This document shows positions 49,920 through 60,424 of a stretch of 64,000 bases of DNA, piece by piece. A program made the position numbers and the translations under genes. The notes below the pieces were generated by a model that worked only from the letters and a program-made list of their open reading frames with translations, searched no databases and had not been told where the DNA came from. The stretch covers positions 1-64,000 of the forward strand of contig JAIQEY010000024.1 of NCBI GenBank assembly GCA_020073565.1, given 5' to 3'. Every line of letters begins with the position of its first letter. Position 1 is the stretch's first letter. The DNA is from Terriglobia bacterium (lineage in GTDB: Bacteria > Acidobacteriota > Terriglobia > Terriglobales > Acidobacteriaceae).

Positions 49920-52900
49920 AAGCCGGGAAGCCAAATAACACTCGAAACGTCGCACGATTCTTTGTCAACAACCGGCAGATTGCCTGGGTCGCATTGTTCG
50001 TAACGATGGCTTGGGGCGTGTTCGGCTATATGAACATGCCCAAGCGGAAAGATCCCGATATCCCCGTGCGCATCGCCCTGGCCATCACCCCCTGGCCTGG
50101 TATCTCGGCGGACAAGGTCGAGCAACTGGTCACGCGGAAGGTCGAGCAAGCTGTCACTGGAAACAGCAAGGTGGACCGTGTGGAGTCCACCACCCAGGAC
50201 AACATTTCTGTTGTGCAAGTCAGGCTGTTGGACAACATCAAGAACACTCAGCAGGAATTCCAGGACATTGGCCAACGGCTGAACCAGGTCACGGACCTTC
50301 CTGACGGTGCCGGACCGATCACCTGGATCAGCGACTTCGGAGACACGGCAGCACTGATGCTGACCGTCGCCAGTCCAACCGTCCCGGACATTGAAATCGA
50401 GTTGCGCGCCCGCGGGGTTCGCGATGCGATTGAGAAAGAGCGCCGAGGAAATACGAAGGGGCGTGTCACCGTTCTGTACTGCTATCCAGCATCCGTGTCT
50501 CCTGCCGTGATTGAACGGCCATTTGTGATCTTCGCTGCGCAGGCGCAGCGCGATGGCATCGCACAAGATCTTCGCCCCTTGTCCGTTGGAAGCTGTTCCG
50601 GGATCGACTTTGCTACGGCGAAGTCGGATGACGAACTACGCGCTTATGCACGGCAGTTCATTGAGAAGAAGCTGCAAGAGTATGACATTCATCCCGACGC
50701 GTGGGGTCCGATTATCATTCGCGATCCTCAGTCCGCGAAGGAACGAATCGCGGAAGTGGCGAGCAACCGGTATTCCTATCGGCAGCTGGATGACTTTACC
50801 GATCTGATCCAGCGCACCCTGCAACGTGTGCCCGAAGTAGCGAAAGTTCAGCGAGTGGGCGTATTGCCCGAACAGATCTATCTGGAGTACTCGGATAGCC
50901 GCCTAGCCGCCCTTAAGTTGCAGCCGACGAAGATTAAAGACATTCTGAGCACGAGGAATGTGACCGCTCCAGGCGGAATTGTCCAAACTCAATCGCGAAA
51001 TGTTCTGGTTGACGCAACCGCGGAGTTCAAAAGCACGAAGGATATTGGCAACGTGCTGCTGGCATCGTCGCCGACCGGAGCGCCGCTTTACTTGCGCGAT
51101 CTTGTGGACATATCGCGAGGCTATCAAACGCCCACACGATACTTGAACTACATGGTCTCTCGCGAGGCGAACGGAACCTGGCATCGTAACCGCGCCATCA
51201 CACTGGCCGTGCAAATGCGATCGGGGGAGCAGATCTTCAAGTTCGGAGAAGCGGTGGATAAGGCGATCGCCAGCGTGCGCCCGCAACTGCCTCCCGATCT
51301 TGTCGTGGCTCGCACGTCGGACCAGCCAAGGCAAGTGAAGGAACTCGTCAGTCTGTTGATGGGCAGTCTCTATGAAGCCATTGCTCTCGTCGTGATCGTC
51401 GCCTTGGTCGGATTTTGGGACTGGCGTGCCGCCGCACTGATGGCTGCGTCGATCCCTCTCACGCTGGCGATGACGTTCGGCATCATTCACATTCTCGACA
51501 TCGACATTCAACAGGTTTCGATCGCAACCTTGATCATCGCGCTAGGCTTGTTAGTAGACATGCCCGTGGTGGCGGGCGACGCGATCAAACGCGAGTTGGG
51601 ATCCGGTTCCCTGCGCGAACTCGCATCCTGGATTGGACCGACGAAACTGGCGAAGGCGATTGTGTTTGCCACCATCACGAACATCGTCGCCTACCTCCCG
51701 TTCCTGATGCTGAGCGGCGATACAGGCTTCTTCCTTTACAGCTTGCCCGTGGTAATGACTTGCACGCTGGTGGCGTCCGTCATTGTCTCTTTCACATTTA
51801 TTCCATTGATTGCGTACTACCTGATCAAGCCCCCAAAGCGTCTGGAACTGCCCATGTCAGAGCGGCGACAGAAGGGGTTCCCGGCACTCTACTATCGGGT
51901 CGGTAACTTCGCGCTCAGACATCGTTGGGGTACATTCGCCGGATCTCTCATCGTTCTTGTGTTGGGCGGCGTGTTTTTCTCCATGCTGAAACCGCAGTTT
52001 TTCCCCAAGGATCTCTCCTACCTGTCGTATGTGGATGTCTGGCTTCCACCCGACGCCCCGCTCGGTGCGACGGACGCGGTCGCCCAACGAGCAGAAACCG
52101 TCATTCGGCAAGAGTCCGAGCGATTTGGGAAGGAACATCATCAGAAAGATGTTCTGAAATCGTTGACCACCTTTGTCGGCGGCGGTGGCCCTAGATTCTG
52201 GTTTTCGGTCGACCCCGAGCGACAACAACTCAACTATGCCCAGATCCTCGTCGAGGTTTCGGACAAGCACTTCACCAACGAATTTGTTGGGCCGCTACAG
52301 ACGGCGCTGAGCCGTGAAGTCCCGGGCGCCCGAGTCGATGTGCGGCAGCTCGAGACCGGCAAGCCTGTCGGCATTCCTGTCTCTATTCGAATTTCAGGTC
52401 CCGAGATGGAAGGTCTGCACCGTCTTTCCGGCGATCTCCAGGCAATCTTCCGCGCTCAGCCAAATGCGACCCGGGTACGAGACGACTGGGGAGAACCTGC
52501 CATGAATGCGCGACTCAAGGTGGATCCTGACCGGGCCAACCTTTCCGGCATCACGAATCTGGACATAGCTCTCTCCTCAGCCGCGGCGATGAGCGGACTA
52601 CCTGTCTCAAGTTACCGGGAAGCTGACAAACAAATCCCGATCGCCGTTCGTCTCCGGATGGAGGACCGCACCGGACTTTCTGATGTTCAAAATGCCTACG
52701 TTTACTCGCTGACCAGCAATCAGCGAGTACCTCTTAGGCAGGTGTCAAACGTCACCACCGAAATTGCAGTATCCAAAATCAAGCGTCGCAATCAGTTCCG
52801 CACCGTTACGGTGTCGGCGTTTCCGATTCCAGGTGTGTTGCCCTCAGAGGTCCTTACGCCGCTACTGCCGAAGATCAAGGAGTTCCAGAAAAATCTGCCT

Positions 52901-53542
52901 CCCGGCTATTTTCTCGAGATCGGAGGCGAATACGACGAACAGCAGAAAGGTTTTAAGGAACTCAGCGCGGTCATGGCGATTTCCGTACTGCTGATCTACA
53001 TTGCGCTGGTTATTCAGTTCCGAAATGCGGTCAAGCCACTTCTTGTGTTCGCTGCGATCCCCTACGGAATGACTGGAGCTTTTGCCGGCCTGGCGATCAT
53101 GGGTCAGCCTTTCGGATTTATGGGGTTCTTGGGCGTCGCCAGTCTTGTCGGCGTAATTGTCAGTCACGTCATCGTTCTCTTCGACTTCATCGAAGAAGCA
53201 CACGAACGAGGCGAGCCATTACGAGAGGCGCTGCTTGATGCTGGCATCGTGCGATTGCGGCCCGTAATGATCACAGTCGGTGCGACGGTGCTTGGATTGA
53301 TACCGCTGGCCATACACGGTGGGCCTCTCTGGGAGCCGCTCTGCTATGCGCAGATCGGAGGCCTGACAATCGCAACATTTGTGACGTTGTTGCTTGTCCC
53401 GGTGCTGTATTCCATTTTCGTGTTGGATCTCAAGTGGATCAAATGGGAGGTTCCGGAGAGCTCCTCGACGAGCACACACGCTGACGTTCCCGAAGAGACA
53501 CCCGTGGTGGCACCTGCTCAAGAGTCGACGGTCATTGCCTGA
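49916..53542 (+). CDS. RND efflux permease with enlarged porter domain
   Basis: A 1208-residue inner-membrane pump, about 150 residues longer than AcrB. It has the RND layout: N-terminal helix, PITWPGISAD-type porter start (TPWPGISADKVEQLVTRKVE), six plus six membrane segments and a second porter region. In TM4 the motif reads LLVDMPVV, with Asp548 kept and the second Asp of AcrB replaced by Met. An extra block between about residues 170 and 300 (CYPASVSPAVIERPFVIFAA, later YDIHPDAWGPIIIRDP) is absent from AcrB. Residue losses and the extra block suggest a different substrate range than classical drug pumps. It forms an operon with the two preceding genes. Confidence 0.9.
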   Translation: MKAGKPNNTRNVARFFVNNRQIAWVALFVTMAWGVFGYMNMPKRKDPDIPVRIALAITPWPGISADKVEQLVTRKVEQAVTGNSKVDRVESTTQDNISVVQVRLLDNIKNTQQEFQDIGQRLNQVTDLPDGAGPITWISDFGDTAALMLTVASPTVPDIEIELRARGVRDAIEKERRGNTKGRVTVLYCYPASVSPAVIERPFVIFAAQAQRDGIAQDLRPLSVGSCSGIDFATAKSDDELRAYARQFIEKKLQEYDIHPDAWGPIIIRDPQSAKERIAEVASNRYSYRQLDDFTDLIQRTLQRVPEVAKVQRVGVLPEQIYLEYSDSRLAALKLQPTKIKDILSTRNVTAPGGIVQTQSRNVLVDATAEFKSTKDIGNVLLASSPTGAPLYLRDLVDISRGYQTPTRYLNYMVSREANGTWHRNRAITLAVQMRSGEQIFKFGEAVDKAIASVRPQLPPDLVVARTSDQPRQVKELVSLLMGSLYEAIALVVIVALVGFWDWRAAALMAASIPLTLAMTFGIIHILDIDIQQVSIATLIIALGLLVDMPVVAGDAIKRELGSGSLRELASWIGPTKLAKAIVFATITNIVAYLPFLMLSGDTGFFLYSLPVVMTCTLVASVIVSFTFIPLIAYYLIKPPKRLELPMSERRQKGFPALYYRVGNFALRHRWGTFAGSLIVLVLGGVFFSMLKPQFFPKDLSYLSYVDVWLPPDAPLGATDAVAQRAETVIRQESERFGKEHHQKDVLKSLTTFVGGGGPRFWFSVDPERQQLNYAQILVEVSDKHFTNEFVGPLQTALSREVPGARVDVRQLETGKPVGIPVSIRISGPEMEGLHRLSGDLQAIFRAQPNATRVRDDWGEPAMNARLKVDPDRANLSGITNLDIALSSAAAMSGLPVSSYREADKQIPIAVRLRMEDRTGLSDVQNAYVYSLTSNQRVPLRQVSNVTTEIAVSKIKRRNQFRTVTVSAFPIPGVLPSEVLTPLLPKIKEFQKNLPPGYFLEIGGEYDEQQKGFKELSAVMAISVLLIYIALVIQFRNAVKPLLVFAAIPYGMTGAFAGLAIMGQPFGFMGFLGVASLVGVIVSHVIVLFDFIEEAHERGEPLREALLDAGIVRLRPVMITVGATVLGLIPLAIHGGPLWEPLCYAQIGGLTIATFVTLLLVPVLYSIFVLDLKWIKWEVPESSSTSTHADVPEETPVVAPAQESTVIA

Positions 53543-53554
53543 GCCGAGTTTGAT

Positions 53555-54247
53555 ATGAATGCGATCGTCCAATTCGTGGTGAAGCACGGCTACAGCATTC
53601 TCTTTGCCGCGATCTTCGCGCACCAGATAGGTTTGCCTGTACCGGGGCCGCTATTTCTTCTGGCGGCCGGGGCGCTCGCTGCGAGCGGGAAGTTGGCCCT
53701 CGTCCCTGCCATCGGTTTGGCTGTCATTGCCACCGTGCTGGCGGACTGGCCATGGTATGAGGCAGGTCGGGGGCGGCGAGGGATTAAGGTCTTGCACTTC
53801 ATTCACCGCCTCTCGCGAGACCCTGACTACCACGATCGCAAGGCGCAAGAGACCTTTGCCCGGTATGGGCCGTCGATTCTTCTGATATCCAAGTTCGTGC
53901 CCGGACTGGACGCGGTAGCGCCTCCCCTGGCTGGGATATCCCGCACCAGCCGGCTGCGCTTTCTGGCCTTTGATGCAGTTGGGGCCGGGCTCTATTCGTG
54001 TGCCTATTCCGGGCTGGGGTACGTCTTCAGCCACAACCTGGACCTCGCGGCCGCCTACGTTGGCCGAGTGGGAACGGTTTTGGGGGGGCTTGTGCTTGCC
54101 GCAATTTCTATCTACGCGCTGGGCAGGCTGGTTCAGCGGAAGCGCTTGATGCGTGACGCTGGACTCGCGGCGATGAATCGGCCGGAACGTGAAGGTTCTT
54201 TGGCCGATCCGTCCACAACCATTGAAGGAGCGGAAAGTGCCGACTGA
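53555..54247 (+). CDS. DedA-family membrane protein
   Basis: A 230-residue DedA/SNARE-associated protein: several membrane segments (SILFAAIFAHQIGLPVPGPL, FLLAAGALAAS, VGAGLYSCAYSGLGYVF, VLGGLVLAAISIYALG), the family motifs GLPVPGP and SKFVPGLDAVAPPLAG, with the Arg/Pro positions typical of the family. DedA proteins are undecaprenyl-phosphate or phospholipid flippases/scramblases. In this window it could help recycle lipid carrier for the polysaccharide operon. It lies 12 bases after the RND pump and overlaps the phosphorylase start by 11 bases. Confidence 0.88.
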   Translation: MNAIVQFVVKHGYSILFAAIFAHQIGLPVPGPLFLLAAGALAASGKLALVPAIGLAVIATVLADWPWYEAGRGRRGIKVLHFIHRLSRDPDYHDRKAQETFARYGPSILLISKFVPGLDAVAPPLAGISRTSRLRFLAFDAVGAGLYSCAYSGLGYVFSHNLDLAAAYVGRVGTVLGGLVLAAISIYALGRLVQRKRLMRDAGLAAMNRPEREGSLADPSTTIEGAESAD

Positions 54248-56747
54248 GACTCCAGTGAACCGACTGACGGCAGCGGATGCCGCCAGACTCATTAATACTC
54301 ATTATGGGTGCGGTCCAGTCCAGTTCTCCGGAACGGACGAAGCATTGTATGAACGGCACCTGCTGTTTGACAGTGGTGTCGCTTTGGCGGACGCGACGGC
54401 GCGCGATCGCTTCGAAGCGCTGGCCCGATCCGTGCGCGACATTCTTTCTCAGCGCTGGCTTTTAACCGAGAGGACCTACGAACAACAGAATCCGAAGCGG
54501 CTTTACTACCTCTCGATGGAGTTCCTCATCGGCCGCTCCCTCTCTAATAACGTCACGAATCTTCTGCTCAACCCGATCGCAAAGCAGGTCATCGAGGAGA
54601 AGAAACTCGACCTTATCGAGATACTGGAACAGGAGCCCGATGCAGGCCTGGGCAACGGCGGGCTTGGACGTTTAGCAGCATGTTTTATGGAATCCGCCGC
54701 GACGATGCAACTTCCAGCGATGGGTTACGGACTACGACATGAATACGGCATTTTCAGGCAATCGATCCGTAACGGGTGGCAGGAGGAGACTCCGGATAAT
54801 TGGCTTCGGTCTCCCGACCCATGGGAGATCCCTCGCCCGAACGAGAGAGTGGAAGTTAATTTAGCGTGCTCGTTCGAGCTCATCGGAGGCAGTCTACGTC
54901 CCGTACCGGGGCGTCCCTCTACACTGTTCGGCATCCCATTTGACCGTCCGGTAATCGGCTACGGCGGCACCACCATCAACACGCTCCGCCTGTGGGCGGC
55001 GGCGGCACCGGACTACTTCAACTTTGAAGAGTTCTCTCACGGCGACTTTGTCGAGGCGTTTACTCATAGCCTCATGGCTGAAACCCTGACGCGGGTCCTC
55101 TATCCCGATGATTCAGGGTTAATGGGGCAAGGACTACGACTGATGCAGGAGTACCTTCTGGTTGCCTGCTCGCTGGCGGATGCGGTGCGGCGCTTCCAGC
55201 ACGGCAACTCGGACTGGAGCTTGTTTGCCGACAAAGTGGCGATTCAGATGAACGATACCCACCCCGCCCTGGCGGTACCGGAGCTCATGCGAATCCTCGT
55301 TGACCAGGTACACCTTGATTGGGATGAAGCATGGCATGTAACAAAGAACACGCTGGCGTACACGAATCACACTCTGTTACCCGAGGCGCTCGAAAAATGG
55401 CCGGTGAAGTGGTTTGAAGACATGCTGCCGAGACAACTCGAAATCATTTACGAGATCAATCGCCGCTTTCTAGGCGATGTTCGCCGGACGTCTCCGCGAG
55501 ATGAGGAACGTATTCAGCGCGTGAGCATTATCGACGAGGGATCCGCCAAGAAAGTTCGCATGGCCAATCTAGCGGTCGTCGGTTCCCACAGCACAAACGG
55601 AGTGGCCGCGATTCACTCAAACCTCTTACGAGAGACGACACTCAAAGACCTGGCCGAGATTTTTCCTGAGCGTTTCAACAATAAGACGAATGGGGTCACG
55701 CCCCGGCGTTGGCTACTACTCTGCAATCCCGAGCTCTCCGGATTGATCACGGACGCGATTGGAGACGGCTGGATCAGTGACCTGAGGGAATTACATAAGC
55801 TGAAAGCATTCACGGCTGACAGTGGCTTCCGTGACCATTTTCGGAAGGCGAAGCGCAACGCCAAGCAGAACTTTTGCGATTGGCACAAGCGATCGACCGG
55901 CCAAGTCCTTGATCCGGATGCGATCTTCGATTGCCAGATCAAGCGCATCCACGAGTACAAACGCCAACTACTCAATGCGCTCAGAGTGGTCGTGCTTTAC
56001 AACCGGCTACGGGAGAATCCCGGGCTGGACATGCATCCTCGGACGTTCTTCTTCGCCGGCAAGGCTGCCCCTGCATACCGGCTCGCCAAGCTGATCATAA
56101 AGTTCATTAACAATCTGGCCGGTGCCATCGACGGCGACCCCGCTGTACGGGGACGACTCAAAGTAGTCTTCCTGCCCGAGTATTGTGTCTCGGTTGCAGA
56201 ACATCTGATCCCCGCCAGCGATGTCTCTAACCAGATCTCGACCGCAGGCTATGAAGCCAGCGGCACCAGCAACATGAAATTTATGATGAACGGCGCTCTG
56301 ACAATCGGCACACGCGACGGAGCGACCATCGAGATGGCCGCCGAAGCGGGCGAGGAAGACTTCTTTCTGTTCGGTCTGACCGCCGAGCAGGTGGCCGGTA
56401 GTCGCGGGTGGTACAACCCACACTGGCACTACGAACACGAGATCGAATCACGCAACGCTCTAGATCTGATTTTCAGTGATTATTTCAGTCGCAATGAACC
56501 TGGCATCTTCGCCCCATTTCGCGATGTGCTTCTAACTCACGATCACTACATGCACCTGGCAGACTTAAAGTCATACCTCGAGGCAGACGAGCGACTGCGT
56601 GCGTTGTATGCCGACCCCGGCGAATGGGCCCGCAGAGCCATCTTGAATGTGGCGGGCTCGGGCAAGTTCTCCAGCGACCGCACTATCGCCGAATATGCAG
56701 CCGAGATCTGGAATGTACGGCCATGTCCAATACCCGAGAAAGCGTGA
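54237..56747 (+). CDS. glgP: Glycogen/starch phosphorylase
   Basis: An 836-residue GT35 enzyme from GTG 54237 (AAGGAGCGGAAA upstream). It matches the family throughout: YYLSMEFLIGRSLSNN, GLGNGGLGRLAACF, MNDTHPALAVPELMR, TNHTLLPEALEKWP, TPRRWLLLCNPE, RIHEYKRQLLNAL and, with the PLP lysine, EASGTSNMKFMMNG (Lys at about residue 681). It releases glucose-1-phosphate from alpha-1,4-glucans in the cytoplasm. The overlap with the DedA gene suggests co-transcription, though the roles are unrelated. No branching or debranching enzyme is present in the window. Confidence 0.95.
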   Translation: MPTETPVNRLTAADAARLINTHYGCGPVQFSGTDEALYERHLLFDSGVALADATARDRFEALARSVRDILSQRWLLTERTYEQQNPKRLYYLSMEFLIGRSLSNNVTNLLLNPIAKQVIEEKKLDLIEILEQEPDAGLGNGGLGRLAACFMESAATMQLPAMGYGLRHEYGIFRQSIRNGWQEETPDNWLRSPDPWEIPRPNERVEVNLACSFELIGGSLRPVPGRPSTLFGIPFDRPVIGYGGTTINTLRLWAAAAPDYFNFEEFSHGDFVEAFTHSLMAETLTRVLYPDDSGLMGQGLRLMQEYLLVACSLADAVRRFQHGNSDWSLFADKVAIQMNDTHPALAVPELMRILVDQVHLDWDEAWHVTKNTLAYTNHTLLPEALEKWPVKWFEDMLPRQLEIIYEINRRFLGDVRRTSPRDEERIQRVSIIDEGSAKKVRMANLAVVGSHSTNGVAAIHSNLLRETTLKDLAEIFPERFNNKTNGVTPRRWLLLCNPELSGLITDAIGDGWISDLRELHKLKAFTADSGFRDHFRKAKRNAKQNFCDWHKRSTGQVLDPDAIFDCQIKRIHEYKRQLLNALRVVVLYNRLRENPGLDMHPRTFFFAGKAAPAYRLAKLIIKFINNLAGAIDGDPAVRGRLKVVFLPEYCVSVAEHLIPASDVSNQISTAGYEASGTSNMKFMMNGALTIGTRDGATIEMAAEAGEEDFFLFGLTAEQVAGSRGWYNPHWHYEHEIESRNALDLIFSDYFSRNEPGIFAPFRDVLLTHDHYMHLADLKSYLEADERLRALYADPGEWARRAILNVAGSGKFSSDRTIAEYAAEIWNVRPCPIPEKA

Positions 56748-57076
56748 TAGGCGCATTGTCGGCCTGCTGTGTTCTGATGCTGAAACGAAGTGGAAGGCCG
56801 CGAAACCTCATCCTGGAAGATCCGCACTCACTTCTCGATAGCGTTGAGCCCACATTGGGTCTCGTTGCCGATATGTGGTCCCTTGGGATGCACCGGCGCC
56901 GGGCTATCTTCCGCAAGTAGTTGGACTAGCGGGAGATCTTGCGCGTCTCTGTGGCGACCCATTTGCTCTTCCATGAGTTGCGAGACGGCTCCCATGTTCA
57001 CCGAATTGTCAGGCACAGTCCGCGTGTTCTGAAGGCAAGAAACCGCGGAAACAGAGGAGCAGCTATCCGCGATGAA
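56748..57076. other. Intergenic region before the porin gene
   Basis: About 330 bases with no supportable gene. A 47-codon plus-strand frame at 56777-56920 has no ribosome binding site. No terminator with a T tract was seen. Confidence 0.5.
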
Positions 57077-58387
57077 ATGTCCTTCTACTCATACATAAAG
57101 AAAGCTCGGCTCGCCGTCATTCTACTTCTCTCAGGGTTTGGCCCCTGGGCTCCTCCCCTACTCGCGCAGGATACTCATAAGCCGAGTCCGTATTTGTTTG
57201 GAGACTGGGGAGGCGTCCGTACACGTCTCGCGGAACAGAAGGGCGTCACGTTTGAGTTCTTCTACATCACCGATCTTCTGGCAAATCCCGCAGGAGGCTC
57301 AACGGAGAAAGAATCGGGCTGGGAACGTGTGCGCGGAACCACGGACATTGACTTCGGCAAGCTTGCCAATCTCCAAGGATTTTCGATGCACGTGACCGGC
57401 GTCTGGCAGTCAGGCGTTAACCTGGGTGCCGGTATCAACCCTGCTACCGGCAAACCCTACTTTGGCAGCATTGCCAAACCCAGTGGAATCGTCAGTGCGC
57501 ATACCACCCGGTTGGATTCATTCTGGCTTCAGAAAGATCTCTTCAACCAGAAAGTCTCCATACGCGTGGGTCAGTTCGCTGGGATGCACTTCTATGGAGC
57601 GCAGTATTACGGCGCCTACTACCTCATGGGGCCACTAAGCTATGCCTTCGGCAACTTGTTCAACACGTATGAATCGTTTGATCCTGCTCCCGGTCCGGCC
57701 GTAGAGATCAAAGTCGCGCCAAGTCGAATGGTCTACTACCGCGCAGCCTACATGTCCGGCAACCGCGACCCCTACAAAGAAGACTCCAACGGCTTCAATT
57801 ATGTGAAACATGACTCCGGTGTATTTCTGAACGAGATCGGTTTTCTGTTCGATCAGCCGGGCACAACCACGTCAAGGCGTACACGTTATCCGGGACTGTA
57901 CAAACTCGGTGGCGCCTATAACGGTGGCAAGTTCACTGATCCGTTCACAAAGAAAGTTTCGGACAAGAACTACCTCATCTACTTCATGGCCAACCAGACA
58001 GTTTTTCGATCGGATGGGAATCCTGATCGGGGCCTTGATGTGCATTTTGGTGCCGACTATTCGCCCGACGAGGCTTTCAACAAGGTCGACAAGCAGTTTA
58101 CAGGTGGCGCTATCTACAATGGGCTCATTCCAAAACGTGCCAAGGACGCGATCGCATTTGGTTTTGTGTACAGCCAAATCAGCGGTTCGTACCGGCATGG
58201 GTTTTCCAACGAGGGATTGCTGAAGCCGAAGCTCGGCTCAGAGAAGGCATTCGAAGTTAATTATCGAGTGCAAGTTACTCCCTGGTTGCAATGGCAACCG
58301 GTGGTGCAGGTCTATCACGACCTCGGAGCTAATTCAAAGAACGGGACCGGAGTGATCGCTGGCTTCAGGACGAAGGTAACGTTCTGA
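57077..58387 (+). CDS. OprB-type carbohydrate-selective porin
   Basis: A 436-residue outer-membrane protein from ATG 57077. Signal peptide AVILLLSGFGPWAPPLLAQ, then PYLFGDWGGVRTRLAEQKGV, the typical OprB opening, and barrel strands with aromatic girdles, for example SIRVGQFAGMHFYGAQ. The end, VIAGFRTKVTF, has the terminal Phe needed for outer-membrane insertion. OprB-family porins admit glucose and other sugars. Its place between glycogen phosphorylase and central-metabolism genes fits a sugar uptake role. Longer readings from 56939 lack a signal peptide. Confidence 0.9.
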   Translation: MSFYSYIKKARLAVILLLSGFGPWAPPLLAQDTHKPSPYLFGDWGGVRTRLAEQKGVTFEFFYITDLLANPAGGSTEKESGWERVRGTTDIDFGKLANLQGFSMHVTGVWQSGVNLGAGINPATGKPYFGSIAKPSGIVSAHTTRLDSFWLQKDLFNQKVSIRVGQFAGMHFYGAQYYGAYYLMGPLSYAFGNLFNTYESFDPAPGPAVEIKVAPSRMVYYRAAYMSGNRDPYKEDSNGFNYVKHDSGVFLNEIGFLFDQPGTTTSRRTRYPGLYKLGGAYNGGKFTDPFTKKVSDKNYLIYFMANQTVFRSDGNPDRGLDVHFGADYSPDEAFNKVDKQFTGGAIYNGLIPKRAKDAIAFGFVYSQISGSYRHGFSNEGLLKPKLGSEKAFEVNYRVQVTPWLQWQPVVQVYHDLGANSKNGTGVIAGFRTKVTF

Positions 58388-58533
58388 ACATTGGCACGGC
58401 GATTGCGACATAAGCCAATGAAGACAACGGGACCCCTGACCAAGCGAGTATTCGGGAAGGTCAATCACGATTCGAAGTTCGACGTTAGGTGTCCCCGAAA
58501 ATTCGTGACGGATCCCACGATTGAGCCGGTTTG

Positions 58534-60162
58534 ATGACAGCATCTTTAGCTCACATTCTCGCTGATTCCCCCATTCTCACGCTCTTCCTCGTGATCGGCC
58601 TGGGATATCTCCTCGGCCAGATCAGTTTCTTCGGTTTTCGTCTGGGCGTGGCCGGAGTCCTCTTCAGCGGACTCGCAGTTGGCGCGCTAGGTCCGACCAT
58701 CGCTCTGCCAGAAGCCATACCCAATCTTGGCCTCATCATCTTCGTTTACACCGTGGGCATCGAAACCGGGCCTGCCTTCTGGCGTTCATTTCGCCAGCAT
58801 GGATATCGTCACACAGTCGTGTGTGCGATCGTTCTGGTCTTCGCCTTTGCAGTGACGTTTGGAATGGGGGCTGCCTTGCATCTCTCTAAACCGCGTACTG
58901 CAGGACTGTACACAGGAGCGCTGACGAACACCCCGGCACTTGCGGCTGTGCGCGAGCGCTTGCGCGATCGCGGGCGTGCGCATCATCTCTCTGAAGACCA
59001 GATCCGCGATCTGTCTAGTGAACCGGTGGTCGCTTACAGCATCAGCTATCCGTTGGGCGTAATCGGTGTCCTTTTGTGCATTCAAATCGCACGCAGGTTC
59101 TGGTTCCACAATTTTCAGCCCGCAGAGGAACAACCAGAGATCCACGTCCATAATTTTGCAGTCACCAACGGTGCAGTCGCCGGACTTTCTGTTGGTGAAC
59201 TCATGCAAATGCATAGAAACTCGGGGTTCGTAATCAGCCGGATCCAGCACGCCGGGCGCGTGAATCTCGCTCAACCTGAAACAGTGCTCGCAGAGGGCGA
59301 TGTGGTTGCCATCGTCGGAGATGACAAATCTTCCGAGCGCGCCCGCCTTATCTTTGGGGAGCCCATCGATGCGCACTTGGAAGAAGACCGCTCCCAACTC
59401 GATTTCCGCCGCGTCTTCGTCTCCAACAAAGAAGTAGTCGGGCGACCGATCGGCAAACTGGATTTGGACCGCCTATCCGCAACCATCACTCGCGTCCGTC
59501 GCGGGGATGTGGACGTTGTTCCTGATCCAGAAACACGGCTGGAATTTGGTGACCGCATCCGCGTCCTCACCCGCCGCGAGAATTTCGCGGCAGTCTCCAA
59601 ATTGTTCGGAGATTCCATTCGCGGTACTGCAGAAACGGACTTCGGCTCGGTCGCGCTGGGTATGGTGTTGGGTGTTATGGCTGGAATGCTACCCATCCCG
59701 CTCCCCGGCGGAGTCACAGTTCGTCTGGGATTGGCTGGCGGCCCACTTGTTGTAGCCCTGATCCTCGGCCGCATCGAGCGCACCGGCGGCATTGCCTGGG
59801 TTATGCCGATCAGCGCCAATCTGACTCTCCGCCAAATCGGGCTGCTGCTATTTTTGGCTGGCGTCGGCACTAAAGCCGGATTTGCTTTCGTTCAAACTAT
59901 GCGCAGCAACGGAGCGCAAATGCTCGTCGCCGGAGCACTAGTCACCTTCTCCACAACGCTGCTCACGTTGCTGGTCGGCTACAAGCTTCTGAAAATTCCG
60001 CCCGACTCCATACTTGGATTCGTTGCCGGCGTGCAAACTCAACCGGCCTGCCTGGCCTTCGCGAGCAACCTCACGAAATCCGAAAATACTAACATCGCCT
60101 ACGCCAGCATCTATCCCGCAGCTATGATCGTCAAAATCATCCTCGCCCAACTACTCGTGTGA
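58534..60162 (+). CDS. AspT/YidE-type transporter with two TrkA-C domains
   Basis: A 542-residue membrane protein of the aspartate:alanine exchanger family. Two membrane halves (ILTLFLVIGLGYLLGQISF and the second from MVLGVMAGMLPIPLPGG) flank a cytoplasmic part with two RCK/TrkA-C-like domains (VLAEGDVVAIVGDD; LEFGDRIRVLTRR). Each half contains a family motif: FVYTVGIETGPAFW and FLAGVGTKAGFAFV. The first gives exchange of dicarboxylates or amino acids in studied members; the substrate here is open. ATG 58534 preferred over TTG 58531. Confidence 0.88.
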   Translation: MTASLAHILADSPILTLFLVIGLGYLLGQISFFGFRLGVAGVLFSGLAVGALGPTIALPEAIPNLGLIIFVYTVGIETGPAFWRSFRQHGYRHTVVCAIVLVFAFAVTFGMGAALHLSKPRTAGLYTGALTNTPALAAVRERLRDRGRAHHLSEDQIRDLSSEPVVAYSISYPLGVIGVLLCIQIARRFWFHNFQPAEEQPEIHVHNFAVTNGAVAGLSVGELMQMHRNSGFVISRIQHAGRVNLAQPETVLAEGDVVAIVGDDKSSERARLIFGEPIDAHLEEDRSQLDFRRVFVSNKEVVGRPIGKLDLDRLSATITRVRRGDVDVVPDPETRLEFGDRIRVLTRRENFAAVSKLFGDSIRGTAETDFGSVALGMVLGVMAGMLPIPLPGGVTVRLGLAGGPLVVALILGRIERTGGIAWVMPISANLTLRQIGLLLFLAGVGTKAGFAFVQTMRSNGAQMLVAGALVTFSTTLLTLLVGYKLLKIPPDSILGFVAGVQTQPACLAFASNLTKSENTNIAYASIYPAAMIVKIILAQLLV

Positions 60163-60206
60163 CGACGTTTGTGAAATCGGCCATTCTCGTGTGCCCGCAT
60201 TCAGGC

Positions 60207-60227
60207 AGTGCCCTTGAGGTGGGCACT
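60207..60227. terminator. Hairpin after the AspT-type gene
   Basis: Perfect 7-base arms AGTGCCC and GGGCACT with a 7-base loop, 44 bases after the stop at 60162. There is no T tract, so intrinsic termination is uncertain; it may stabilise the 3' end instead. Confidence 0.35.
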
Positions 60228-60424
60228 CAGCTCCTCTCAACGATGGAATAGCCGTAATGAGATCAGGCATTTGCAGAGATGTGATTGGCTAGCAATCTGC
60301 AGTATGTAAAGCAAATGCGCCGAGTCGGCAGAGCACAGTTCGGTGGATCGCATAACCGAAGCGACGCGCACCGCCCGCACGATCGGTCCGTTTTGCTGCC
60401 GATGACAGTTTAGGAGGACTGGAC

